From Cyclospora cayetanensis (Eukaryota > Apicomplexa > Conoidasida > Eucoccidiorida > Eimeriidae), in NCBI RefSeq assembly GCF_002999335.1, contig NW_020312161.1, positions 1 through 60,634 on the forward strand: a DNA stretch of 60,634 bases. Direction: 5' to 3'. Every line of letters begins with the position of its first letter. Within the stretch, counting starts at the first letter, position 1. Of this stretch, positions 14,501 through 25,800 are shown one piece after another. The notes under the pieces were generated by a model. That model was not told where the DNA came from, ran no database searches, and was given only the letters and a program-made list of their open reading frames with translations. A program made the translations under genes and the position numbers.

Positions 14501-17500
14501 TATGGCCATGCTCGCATAAGCATTCCATACGCTAAAAACAACTAACTATTTCTCTAACCGCAGACGACGCAGCCATCCTCCGCGTTCTACGAAGCACCAA
14601 CTCGCCATAGGTCCATGCTGACATAAGCAGTTCTATTGCTGCTGTTGATATTGTGGCTTTGACCACATGCGATACGACACGACGACACCAACGCAGATTC
14701 AAGCATAGGAGCCCTACTCCCACTGATTTCCCAACCACCTGCTAACTCAGCATCGTAATGCCAAAGCAGCCTAAACGCACGAACGCCTGCGTGTCTCCAC
14801 CAACACTCCGCACCACAGGTCTAGGGGACCAGTGGTACCAAACACCACGTACGCCACATTGGCTGCTTATCCGCACCCACACCCAAACCGCACCTGGCTT
14901 CCACAACCCACTCCCTGAAAATTGTCAACGCAGACCGGCAGTAGCTAATGCCGACCATCAGGGCAAACGCTGCATTACGTACAACAGCGAAACAACAAAA
15001 AACTGCAGCCACTTGAAGGTGTTTAGGCTCTACTGAACAAGCATGCCGCTCGCCCCTACAATTGTCCCTTTCACCTGCTGCCACTGCTATAGCTACTATA
15101 CAAGCATTCAACTTAAATGCACATCCAGTGAGGTGCGCAGCCTACTTCTGTTCATGCGCCTGCGCATAACAACAGTGCTAGCCATCCCACTGCAGCACAC
15201 AACATAGATGCTGCCCTGACCCTACATGAATTACCTACAGCAAAAACACGTACTACACACCACACCTTTGCATGCAAATAGCGCACTGCTCGACGCATGC
15301 AGCATGCAAATGTATAAGCGCCTCCATATCAATTCCGCATCAAAGCGACGGCAAGTGCTAGCCGATGGGCCGTGCTAGAACCACACTAGTCTTATGGCCA
15401 CGTTCTCACAAGCATTCCATACGCTAAAAACAACTGACCAATTCTCCAAACGTAGACGACACAACCATCCTCCATATTGCATGAAATACCAATTCGGCAC
15501 AGCCCCATACTGCCATAAGCGGTTCTATTGCTGCGGTTGACATTGTTGCTTTGACCACATGCAATGCGACACGACGACACCAACGCAGATTTAAGCACAG
15601 GAGCCCTACTCCCACTGGATTCCAAATCACCTGCAAACTCAGCATCGTAATGTCAAAGTCGCCTTAACGCACGAACGCCTGCCACTCTCCACCAACACTC
15701 CGCACCACAGGTCTAGGGGACCAGTGGTACCAAACACCAGCTACGCCACATTGGCTGCTTATCCGCACCCACACCCAAACCGCACCTGGCTTCCACAACG
15801 TACTAGCTGAAAATCGCCAACGCAGACCGGCAGTAGCGAATGCGCACCATCAGCGCAAACGCTGCATTATGTACAACAGCGAATCATCAAAGAACTCCAG
15901 CGACTGGAAGGTGCTTAGGCTCTCCTAAACAAGCATGCCGCTCGCCCCTACAATTGTCCCCTTCGCCTGCTGCCACTGCAATAGGTCACATATGAGCATT
16001 TACCTTAACCATACATCAAGTGCAGTGCGCAGCCTACTTCTGTTCATGCGCCTGCACATAACAACAGTGCTAGCCATCCCACTGCAGCACACAACCTAGA
16101 TGCTGCCCTGACCCTTCATGCATGAGCTTCAGCAAAAACACATACTACACCCCACACCTTTGCAGGCAAACAGCGTACTGACTGTGACATGCAGCGTGGA
16201 AATGTTCACCAGCCTCCATATCAATTACGCATCAAAGCGACGGCAAGTGCTAGCCGATGGGCCGTGCTAGAACCACTCTAGTCTTATGGCCAAGCTCGCA
16301 TAAGCATTCCATACGCTAAAAACAACTGACCAATTCTCCAAACACAAACCGCGCCACAGGCCTCCATATTGTTTAAAGCACCAATTCGTCATAGGTCCAT
16401 GCTGCCATAAGCGGTTCTATTGCTGCTATTGACATTGTTGCTTTGACCACATGCAATACGACACGACGACACCAACGCAGATTTAAGCATAGGAGCCCTA
16501 CTCCCACTGGATTCCAGACAACCTGCCAACTCAGCATCGTAATACGAAAGTCGCCTAAACGAACCGACGCCTGCCACTCTTCACCAACACTCCGCACCAC
16601 AGGTCTAGGGGACCAGTGGTACCAAAAACCACCTTCCCCACATTAGCTGCTTATCCGCACCCACACCCAAACCCCACGTGGCTTCCACAACCCACTCCCT
16701 GAAATTCGCCAACGCAGACCGGCAGTAGCAAATGCACACTATCAGCACAAACGCTGCATTAAGTAAAACAGCGAAACATCAAAGAACTCCAGCGACTAGA
16801 CGGTGCTTAGGCTCTCCTGAACAAGCATGCCGCTCGCCCCTACAATGGCACCATTCACCTGCTGCCACTGCTATGGGTAGTCAACGTGCATCCACCTTAA
16901 ATGTACATCCGGTGCAGTGCGCAGCCTACTCCTGTTCATGCGCCTGCACATAATAACAGTGCTAGCCATCCCACTGCAGCACACAATCTAGATGCTGCCC
17001 TGACCCTACATGCATTACCGACAGCAAAAACACATTCTACACCCCACACCTTTGCATGTACAGAGCGCGCTGCTCGAGGCATGCAGCGTGCAAATGTTCC
17101 CCAGCCTCCATATCAATTCCGCATCAAAGCGACGGCAAGTGCTAGCCGATAAGCCCGTGCTAGAACCACACTACTCTTATACTCAAGCTCACATAAGCAT
17201 TCCATACGCTAAAAACAACTGACCACCTCTGCAAACACATGGCATGCAACACGCCTCAACATTGTATGAAACACCAAGTCCGCATAGGTCCATGCTGACA
17301 TAAGCGGTTCTATTGCTGCTATTGACATTGTTGCTTTGACCACATGCAATACGACACGACGACACCAACGCAGATTTAAGCACAGGAGCCCTACTCCCAC
17401 TGGATTCCAAATCACCTGCAAACTCAGCATCGTAATGCCAATGCACCGCAAACGCACGGACGCCTGCCTGTCTCCACCAACACTCCGCACCACAGGTCTA

Positions 17501-20161
17501 GGGGACCAGTGGTACCAAACACCACCTGCGCCACATTGGCTGCTTATCCGCACGCACACCCAAACCGCACATGGCTTCCACAACGTACTATCTGAAAATC
17601 GCCAACGCAGACCGGCAGTAGCAAATGCCCAACATCAGCGCAAACGCTGCATTAAGTACAACAGCGAAACATCAAAAAAGTACAGCGACTGGAAGGTGCT
17701 TAGGCTCTCCTGAACAAGCATCCCGCTCGGTCCTACAATTTTCCCTTTCACCTGCTGCCACTGGAATGGATAGTATATGGATATTCATGTGACACACGCA
17801 TTTAGTGCAGTGCGCAGTCTGATGCTTTCTGTCCGCCTGCACATAACAACAGTGCTAGCCATCCCACTGCGGCACACAACCTAGATGCTACCCTGACCCT
17901 ACATGCAATAGCTTCAGCAAAAACACATTCTACACCCTACACCTTTGCATGCAAAGAGCTCGCCGCACGAGTCATGCAGCGTGCAATTTATTCACACCCT
18001 CCAGCTCAATTTCGCATTAAAGCGACGGCAAGTGCTAGCCGATGGGCCGTGCTAGAACCACACTAGTCTTATACCCAAGCTCGCATAAGCATTCAATACG
18101 CTAAAAACAACTGACCAATTCTCCAACCACATGCCATGCAACACGCCTCAACATTGTATGAAACACCAAGTCCGCAGAGCCCCATACTGCGATAAGCGGT
18201 TCTATTGCTGCTATTGACATTGTTGCTTTGACCACATGCAATACGACACGACAACACCAACGCAGATTTAAGCACAGGAGCCGTCCTGCCACTGGATTCC
18301 AGACACCCTGCCAACTCAGCATCGTAATGCCAAAGTCGCCTACACGCACGGATGCCTGCCTGTCTACACCAACACTCCGTACCACAGGTCTAGGGGACCA
18401 GTGGTACCAAACACCACCTACGCAACATTGGCTGCTTATCCGCACGCACACCCAAACCGCACATGGCTTCCACAACCCACTGCCTGAGAATCGTCAACGC
18501 AGACCGGCAGTAGCAAATGCCCAACATCAGCGCAAACGCTGCATTAAGTACAACAGCGAAACCTCAAGTAAGTACAGCGACTGGACGGTGCTTAGGCTCT
18601 CCTGAACAAGCATCCCGCTCGGTCCTACAATTTTCCCTTTCACCTGCTGCCACTGGAATGGATAGTATATGAACATCCATGTGACACACACATCCAGTGC
18701 AGTGCGCAGTCTGATGCGTTCTGTCCGCCTGCACATAACAACAGTGCTAGCCATCCCACTGCAGCACACAAGCTAGCCGCTCCCCTGAGCCTTCATGCAT
18801 GAGCTTCAGCAAAACCACATACTACACCCCACACCTTTGCATGCAAAGAGCGCACTGCCAGAGGCATGCAGCGTGCAAATGTTCAACAGCGTCGGGATCG
18901 ATTTCGCATAAAAGTGACTGCAATTGCTAGCCGATGGGCCAGTGCTAGAACCACTCTAGTCTTATGGCCAAGCTCGCATAAGCATTCCATACGCTAAAAA
19001 CAACTGACCACCTCTGCAAACACATTCTACACAGCACGTCTACACATTGTATGAAGCAACAATTCCGCATAGCCCAATACTGACATAAGCGGTTCTATTG
19101 CTGCTATTGACATTGTTGCTTTGACCACATGCAATACGACGACACCAACGCAGATTCAAGCATAGGAGCCCTGCTCCCACTGACTTCCAAACCACCTGCC
19201 AACTCAGCATCGTAATGCCAAAGTCGCCTAAACGCACGGACGCCTGCCTGTCTACACCAACACTCCGCACCACAGGTCTAGGGGACCAGTGGTACCAAAC
19301 ACCACCTTCCCCACATTAGCTGCTTATCCGCACCCACACCCAAACCCCACGTGGCTTTCACAACCCACTGACTGAAAATCGTCAACGCAGACCGGCATTA
19401 GCGAATGCGCACTATCAACCCAAACGCTGCATTAAGTACAACACCGAATCATCAAAGAACTCCAGCGACTGGACGGTGCTTAGGCTCTCCTGAACAAGCG
19501 CGCCGCTCGCACGTGCGATTGTCCCTTTCACCTGCTGCCACTACAGTAGATAATATATGAGCCTATATGGGAACCGCGCAGGGAGTGCAGTGCGCAGCCT
19601 ACTCCTGTTCATGCGCCTGCACATAACCACAGTGCTAGCCATCCCACTGCAGCACACAACCTAGATGCTGCCCTGACCCTACATGCATGGGCTTCAGCAA
19701 TAAGCACATACTACACCTCACACCTTTGCATGCAAAGAGCGCACTCCCTGTGGCATACAGCGTGCAAATGTTCACCAGCCTCCAATCAATTCCGCATCAA
19801 AGCGACGGCAAGTGCTAGCCGATAAGCCCGTGCTAGAACCACTCTAGTCTTATACTCAAGCTCGCATAAGCATTCCATACGCTAAAAACAACTGACCACC
19901 TCTGCAAACACATGGCATGCAACACGCCTTCACATTGTATGAAACACCAAGTCCGCATAGGTCCATGCTGACATAAGCGGTTCTATTGCTGCTATTGACA
20001 TTGTTGCTTTGACCACATGCAATACGACACGACGACACCAACGCAGATTTAAGCATAGGAGCCCTACTCCCACTGGATTCCGAATTACCTGCAAACTCAG
20101 CATCGTAATGCCAATGCACCGCAAACGCACGGACGCCTGCCAGTCTCCACCAACACTCCGC
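8560..20161. repeat. Units 10-22, intermediate subfamily
   Basis: Unit starts are 8560, 9456, 10351, 11243, 12135, 13027, 13920, 14812, 15704, 16596, 17489, 18381 and 19269. The sequence after the hairpin switches to CCAAACACC, and most copies have TTCATGCGCCTGCAC before the CATAACAACAG block. A one-base deletion turning GATGGGCCCGTG into GATGGGCCGTG occurs in units 12, 16, 17, 18 and 20 (near 10903, 14474, 15366, 16258 and 18041), so this change has spread locally. Unit 14 contains the most divergent patch of the window (about 12778-13016). Unit 21 has a 5-bp deletion near 19137. No gene is visible. Confidence 0.92.
12778..13016. repeat. Divergent patch in unit 14
   Basis: The segment from ACACGGACCACCTCACC through GATACGCGGCCC aligns in length with hypervariable segment 2 but matches no other copy in the window. 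It is followed by a rare block (TGGCACCGTTC, GAGGGCACATGC, AGGAGGC, GCACCACAAACGAACG) found again only near 43560. It may be an old unit lineage that escaped homogenisation. Confidence 0.7.
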
Positions 20162-21946
20162 ACCACAGGTCTAGGGGACCAGTGGTACCAAACACCACCT
20201 GCGCCACATTAGCTGCTTATCTGCACCCACACCCAAACCCCACGTGGCTTCCACAACCCACTATCTGAAAATTGTCAAAGCGGACCGGCATTAGAATATG
20301 CGCACCATCAGCCAAAACGCTGCATTACGTACAACACCGAATCATTGAAGAACTCCAGGCACACGAAGGTGTTTAGGCTCTCCTGAACAAGCATGCCGCT
20401 CGCCCCTACAATGGCACCATTCACCTGCTGCCACTGCTATGGGTAGTCAACGTGCATCCACCTTAAATGTACATCCGGTGCAGTGCGCAGCCTACTGCTG
20501 TTCATGCGCCTGCACATAACAACAGTGCTAACCATCCCACTGCAGCACACAACCTAGATGCTACCCTGACCATACATGCACGACTACAGCAAAAACACAT
20601 ACTACACCCCACACCGTTGCATACAAAGAGCGCGGTACCGTAGCGAAGCAGCATGCAAATGTTCACCAGCCTCCATATCAATTCCACATCAAAGCGATGA
20701 CAAGTGCTAGCCGATAAGCCCGTGCTAGAACCACAGTAGTCTTATGGCCATGCTCGCATAAGCATTCCATACGCTAAAAACAACTAACTACTTCTCTAAA
20801 GACATTCTGTACAACACGCCTCCACAATGTATGAAACACCAATTCGGCATACCCCCATGCTGCCATAAGCGGTTCTATTGCTGCTATCGACATTGTTGCT
20901 TTGACCACATGCAATACGACACGACGACACCAACGCAGATTTAAGCACAGGTGGCCTACTCCCACTGGATTCCAAACCACCTGCCAACTCAGCATCGTAA
21001 TGCCAAAGCAGCCTAAACGCACGAACGCCTGCCTGTGTACACCAACACTCCGCACCACAGGTCTAGGGGACCAGTGGTACCAGATACCAGCTACGCCACA
21101 TTCGCTGCTTATTCGCACAGACACCCAAACCGCACATGGCTTCCACAACCCACATCCTGAAAATCGTCAACGCAGACCAGCATTAGCAACTGCGCACCAT
21201 CAGCCCAAACGCTGCATTAAGTACAACAGCGAAACATCAAAGAAGCACAGCGACTGGAAGGTGTTTAGGCTCTACTGAACAAGCATGCCGCTCGCCCCTA
21301 CAATTGTCCGCTTCACCTGCTGCCACTGCAATAGCTACTATACGAACCTTCACCTGAAGCACACATCCAGTGAGGTGCGTAGCCTACTTCTGTTCATGCG
21401 CCTGCACATAACAACAGTGCTAGCCATCCCGCTGCAGCACACAACCTACATGCTACCCTGACCCTACGTGCATGAGCTTCAACGAAAACACATACTACAC
21501 CCTACACCTTTGAATGCAAAGAGCGCACTCCCTGTTGCATGCAGCGTGCAAATGTTCAACAGCCTCCATATCAATTCCACATCAAAGCGACGGCAAGTGC
21601 TAGCCGATGGGCCCGTGCTAGAACCACCCTAGTCTTATACCCAAGCTCGCATAAGCATTCCATACGCTAAAAACAACTGACCAATTCTCCAAACAAATGC
21701 AATACAGCAAGCCTCCACATTGTATAGAGAACCAAGTCCGCATAGCCCAATAATGACATAAGCGGTTCTATTGCTGCTATTGACATTGTTGCTTTGACCA
21801 CATGCAATGCGACACGACGACACCAACGCAGATTTAAGCATAGGAGCCCTGCTGCCACTAGATTCCAGACAACCTGCCAACTCAGCATCGTAATGCCAAA
21901 GCAGCCTAAACGCACGAACGCCTGCCTGTCTCCACCAACACTCCGC

Positions 21947-21971
21947 ACCACAGGTCTAGGGGACCAGTGGT
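21947..21971. repeat. Conserved unit hairpin, TAGGG loop
   Basis: Arms ACCACAGGTC and GACCAGTGGT pair at 9 of 10 positions (one A-A mismatch) around a TAGGG loop. The same element sits at offset -7 to +17 from each GTCT anchor listed for the array. Occasional single changes occur (TATGG loop at 38366 and 46416; GGTACC near 39259; GGACTAG near 30894). Function is unknown; in vivo folding is not shown. Confidence 0.7.
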
Positions 21972-21996
21972 ACCAAACACCAGCTACGCCACATTA

Positions 21997-22028
21997 GCTG
22001 CTTATCCGCATCCACACCCAAACCGCAC
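21997..22028. repeat. Conserved C-rich block
   Basis: This holds GCTGCTTATCCGCA, then CCACACCCAAACCGCAC. It is nearly invariant across units. It is a main source of the strong C-over-G strand bias. I see no known binding motif in it. Confidence 0.6.
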
Positions 22029-22150
22029 ATGGCTTCCACAACCCACGTGCTGAAAATCGTCAACGCAGACCAGCATTAGCAAATGCGCACCATCAGCGCA
22101 AACGCTGCATTAAGTACAACAGCGAAACATCAAAGAAGTACAGGCACTCG

Positions 22151-22220
22151 AAGGTGTTTAGGCTCTCCTGAACAAGCATGCCGCTCGCCCCTACAATTGT
22201 CCCTTTCACCTGCTGCGACT
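22151..22220. repeat. Conserved TTAGGCTCTCCTGAACAAGC block
   Basis: The core GCTCTCCTGAACAAGCATG is well conserved. The tail alternates between GGTCATACAATTTTCC (left units) and CGCCCCTACAATTGTCC (most others), or less often CGCCCCTACAATGGCACC. The TGA or TAA inside this block is the usual stop of the longest forward frame; units where it reads AGA or GGA run on (near 11463 and 45737). Confidence 0.6.
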
Positions 22221-22260
22221 GCATTAGATAATAGATGAGCATCAATGTAAACCACACATC
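22221..22260. repeat. Hypervariable segment 1 (TAGATAATATATGAGCAT region)
   Basis: Between the CTGCTGCCACTG and CAGTGCAGTGCGCAGCC blocks, copies differ much more than elsewhere. Examples are GATAATATATGAGCA, GGGTAGTCAACGTGCA, GCTACTATACAACAAC and TTTCATCATATACGAGC. Segment length is nearly constant, so copies differ mainly by substitution or block replacement. Confidence 0.6.
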
Positions 22261-22289
22261 CAGTGCGGCGTGCAGCCTACTTCTGTTCA

Positions 22290-22347
22290 TGCGCCTGCAC
22301 ATAACAACAGTGCTAGCCATCCCACTGCAGCACACAAGCTAGATGCT
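22290..22347. repeat. Conserved CATAACAACAG block
   Basis: This is nearly invariant across the array: CTGCACATAACAACAG, then TGCTAGCCATCCCACTG and CAGCACACAA. It contains a CTGCAG (PstI) site in most copies, so PstI digestion should give a ladder of about 892 bp. Confidence 0.6.
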
Positions 22348-22401
22348 ACCCTGACCCTATATGCAATAGCTTCAGCAAAAACACATTCTACACCCTACAC
22401 C

Positions 22402-22413
22402 TTTGCATGCAAA
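22402..22413. repeat. Perfect 12-bp palindrome TTTGCATGCAAA
   Basis: The sequence equals its own reverse complement. Several units have a 14-bp version, CTTTGCATGCAAAG (for example 7228-7241). Left-end units read TTTGCATGCGAA and right-end units TTTGCATGCACA, which shortens the dyad to TGCATGCA or less. Confidence 0.7.
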
Positions 22414-22430
22414 TAGCGCACTGCCTGTGG

Positions 22431-22560
22431 CATGCAGCGTGCAAATGTTCAACAGCCTCCATATCAATTCCGCATCAAAGCGACGGCAAGTGCTAGCCGA
22501 TGGGCGCGGGCTAGAACCACTCTAGTCTTATGGCCATGCTCGCATAAGCATTCCATACGC
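22431..22560. repeat. Longest conserved block with CTAGA/TCTAG hairpin
   Basis: It runs from CATGCAGCGTGCAAATG through CCATATCAATTCCGCATC, AAAGCGACGGCAAGTGCTAG and the small hairpin CTAGA-ACCAC-TCTAG (22511-22525) to AAGCATTCCATACGC. It contains a direct repeat GTGCTAG around GATGGGCCC in most copies. A minor allele, GCGTCCAGATC for CCTCCATATC, appears near 5499, 6388, 12643, 18889 and 32284. Confidence 0.6.
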
Positions 22561-22575
22561 AAAAAGCAACTGACC

Positions 22576-22650
22576 ACTTCTCCAAACACATGGCATGCAA
22601 CAAGCCTGCACATTGTATGAGACACCAAGTCCGCAGAGCCTCATAATGAC
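22576..22650. repeat. Hypervariable segment 2
   Basis: This follows AACAACTGACCA and precedes AAGCGGTTCTATTG. A typical copy reads CACATGCCATGCAACACGCC, then ATTGTATGAAGCACC. Copies fall into several discrete alleles, including strongly different ones near 12778, 14560, 31525, 39001, 44365, 45270 and 47050. It is the richest source of shared rare blocks. Confidence 0.6.
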
Positions 22651-22670
22651 ATAAACGTTTCTATTGTTGC

Positions 22671-22731
22671 TATTGACATTGTTGCTTTGACCACATGCAA
22701 TACGACACGACGACACCAACACAGATTCAAG
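22671..22731. repeat. Conserved TATTGACATTG block with CGACA slippage tract
   Basis: TATTGACATTGTTGCTTTG is followed by ACCACATGCAATA and then CGACACGACGACACCAAC. The short CGACA/GAC tract loses 5 bp at 19134-19147 and 32531-32543, and 3 bp near 5746, 51620 and 53397. Because this tract lies inside the longest forward frame, the 5-bp losses are frameshifts. Confidence 0.6.
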
Positions 22732-22782
22732 CATAGGAGCCCTACTCCCACTGGATTCCAAATCACCTGCAAACTCAGCATC

Positions 22783-22813
22783 GTAATGCCAATGCACCGC
22801 AAACTCACGGACG
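22783..22813. repeat. Three-way allelic switch segment before the hairpin
   Basis: After CAGCATCGTAATGCCAA, units carry one of three main states: AGCAGCCTAAACGC, AGTCGCCTAAACGC or TGCACCGCAAACGC. The states are interspersed along the array rather than confined to one region. This unit carries the TGCACCGC state. Confidence 0.55.
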
Positions 22814-25800
22814 CCTGCCAGTCTCCACCAACACTCCGCACCACAGGTCTAGGGGACCAGTGGTACCAAACACCAGCTACGCCACATTGGCTGCTTATCC
22901 GCACCCACACCCAAACCGCACCTGGCTTCCACAACCCACTATCTGAAAATTGTCAAAGCAGACCGACATTAGCAAATGCGCGCCATCAGCGCAAACGCTA
23001 CATTACGTACAACAGCGAAACATCAAAGAACTCCAGGCACTCGAAGGTGCTTAGGCTCTCCTGAACAAGCATGCCGCTCGCCCCTACAATGGCACCATTC
23101 ACCTGCTGCCACAGCAATAGATAACATATGAGCATCAATGTAAACCACACATGCAGTGCAGCGTGCAGCCTACTGCTGTTCATGCGCCTGCACATAACAA
23201 CAGTGCTAGCCATCCCACTGCAGCACACAACATAGATGCTGCCCTGACCCTACATGCATTAGCCTCAGCAAAAACACATACTACACCCCACACCTTTGCA
23301 TGCACAGAGCGCACTGCCCGAACCATGCTGCATGCAAATGTATAACAGCCTCCATATCAATTCCGCATCAAAGCGACGGCAAGTGGTAGCCGATGCGCCC
23401 GTGCTAGAACCACAGTAGTCTTATGGCCATGCTCGCATAAGCATTCCATAAGCTAAAAACAACTGACCACTTCTCTAAGCATATGGCATGCAACAATACT
23501 CGGCATTGTATGAAACACCAAGTCCGCATAGGTCCATACTGAGATAAGCGGTTCTATTGCTGCTATTGACATTGTTGCTTTGACCACATGCAATACGACA
23601 CGACGACACCAACGCAGATTTGAGCACAGGAGCCCTACTCCCACTGGATTCCGAATTACCTGCAAACTCAGCATCGTAATGCCAATGCACCGCAAACGCA
23701 CGGACGCCTGCCAGTCTCCACCAACACTCCGCACCACAGGTCTAGGGGACCAGTGGTACTAAACACCACCTACGCCACATTGGCTGCTTATCCGCACCCA
23801 CACCCAAACCGCACGTGGCATCCACAACCCACTCCCTGAATTTCGCCAAAGCAAGGAGGCAATAGCAAATGCGCACCATCAGCCAGAACGCCTCATTAAG
23901 TACAACAGCGAGGCTTCAAACCATTCCAGCGACTGAACGGTGCTTAGGCTCTCCTGAGCAAGCATGCCGCTCGCCCCTACAATTGTCTCCTGCACCTGCT
24001 GCCACTGCAATAGATAACATATGAGCATCCGTGTGAGGCTCACATGGAGTGCAGTGCACAGCCTGCTGCTGTTCATGGGCCTGCACATAACAACAGTGCT
24101 AGATATCCCACTGCAGCACACAACCTACATGCTACCCTGACCCTACATGCATTACCGACAGCAATAAGCACATACTACACCCTACACCGTTGCATGCAAA
24201 GAGCGCGCCGCCAGTGCCATGTAGCGTGCAAATGTCCACCAGCCTTCATATCAATTCCGCATCAAAGCGACGGCAAGAGCTAGCCGATAAGCCCGTGCTA
24301 GAACCACTCTAGTCTTATGGTCAAGCTCGCATAAGCATTCCATACGCTAAAAACAACTGACCAATTCTCCGAACAAATGCCATGCAACAAACCTCCATAT
24401 TGTATAGAGCACCAAGTCCGCATGGACCCGTACTGAGATAAGCGGTTCTATTGCTGCTATTGACATTGTTGCTTTGACCACATGCAATACGACACGACGA
24501 CACCAACGCAGATTTAAGCACAGGAGCCCTACTGCCACTAGATTCCAAACAACCTGCCAACTCAGTATCGTCCTGCCAAAGCAGCCTAAACGCACGAACG
24601 CCTGCCTGTCTCCACCAACACTCCGCACCACAGGTCTAGGGGACCAGTGGTACCAAACACCAGCTACGCCACATTGGCTGCTTATCCGCACCCACACCCA
24701 AACCGCACCTGGCTTCCACAACCCACTTGCTAAAAATCGTCAACGCATAGCGGCATTAGCAAATGCGCACTATCAGCGCAAACGCTACATTAAGTACAAC
24801 ACCAAATCATCAAAGAAGTCCAGCGACTGGAAGGTGCTTAGGCTCTCCTGAACAAGCATGCCGCTCGCCCCTACAATTTTCCCTTTCACCGTCGGACATT
24901 GCAATAGCTCATAGATGAGCATTCACCTGCAACACGCGTCCGGGTCACTGCGCAGCCTACTGCTGATCACGAGCCTGCACATAACAACAGTGCTAGCCAT
25001 CCCACTGCAGCACACAAGCTAGATGCTGCCTTGACCATACATGCATTACCTACAGCAAAAACACATACTACACCCCACACCGTTGCATGCAAAGAGCGCA
25101 CCGCCCGAACCATGCAGCATGCAAATGTCCACCAGCCTTCATATCAATTCCGTATCAAAGCGACGTCAAGTGGTAGCCGATGGGCCCGTGCTAGAACCAC
25201 TCTAGTCTTATGGCCATGCTCGCATAAGCATCCCATACACTAAAAACAACTGACCACTTCTCTAAACAAATGTGATAGAGCACGCCTTCGCATTGCATGA
25301 AGCACCAAGTCCGCATAGCGCCATACTGAGATAAGCGGTTCTATTGCTGCGGTTGACATTGTTGCTTTGACCACATGCAATACGACACGACGACACCAAC
25401 GCAGATTCAAGCATAGGAGCCCAACTGCCACTGGATTCCAGACAACCTGCCAACTCAACATCGTAATGCCAAAGCAGCCTAAACGCACGGACGCCTGCCT
25501 GTCTCCACCAACACTCCGCACCACAGGTCTAGGGGACCAGTGGTACTAGACACCACCTACGCCACATTGGCTGCTTATCCGCACCCACACCCACACAGCG
25601 CCTGGCATCTACAACCCACTCCCTGAGAATCACAATCGCGAGCCGGCATTATCAGATGCGCACTCTCCGCGCAAATACTGCATCAAGTACAACAGCAAAT
25701 CATTAAAGAAGTCCAGCGACTCTCTGGTGCTTAGGCTCTCCTGAGCAAGCATGTTGCTCGCCACTACAATTGTCTCCTGCACCTTCGGCCACTGCAATAG

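Larger units (their letters stand above)
21947..22839. repeat. Reference satellite unit (unit 25, 893 bp)
   Basis: I chose this as a typical full-length copy to show the order of modules; subsequent entries give their positions within it. The order is: hairpin; C-rich conserved block; TTAGGCTCTCCTGAACAAGC block; first hypervariable segment; CATAACAACAG block; 12-bp palindrome; the longest conserved block (GCAGCGTGCAAATG to CATACGC); second hypervariable segment; TATTGACATTG block with a CGACA slippage tract; and a segment that switches between alternative alleles just before the next hairpin. The same order holds in every full-length copy. Confidence 0.9.

Noticed and set aside
22221..22260. 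TATA-like ATAATATATGAG as a promoter in each unit
   Set aside because: It lies in a hypervariable segment and is lost or replaced in many units, so it is not conserved as a functional site would be.
22431..22560. Possible tRNA or RNA polymerase III promoter on the reverse strand (TAGCGTATGGA resembling an A box, GGTTCTAGCAC resembling a B box)
   Set aside because: Each motif departs from the consensus at key positions (B box lacks GTTCGA), and I could not fold a cloverleaf. No T-run terminator follows at a sensible distance.
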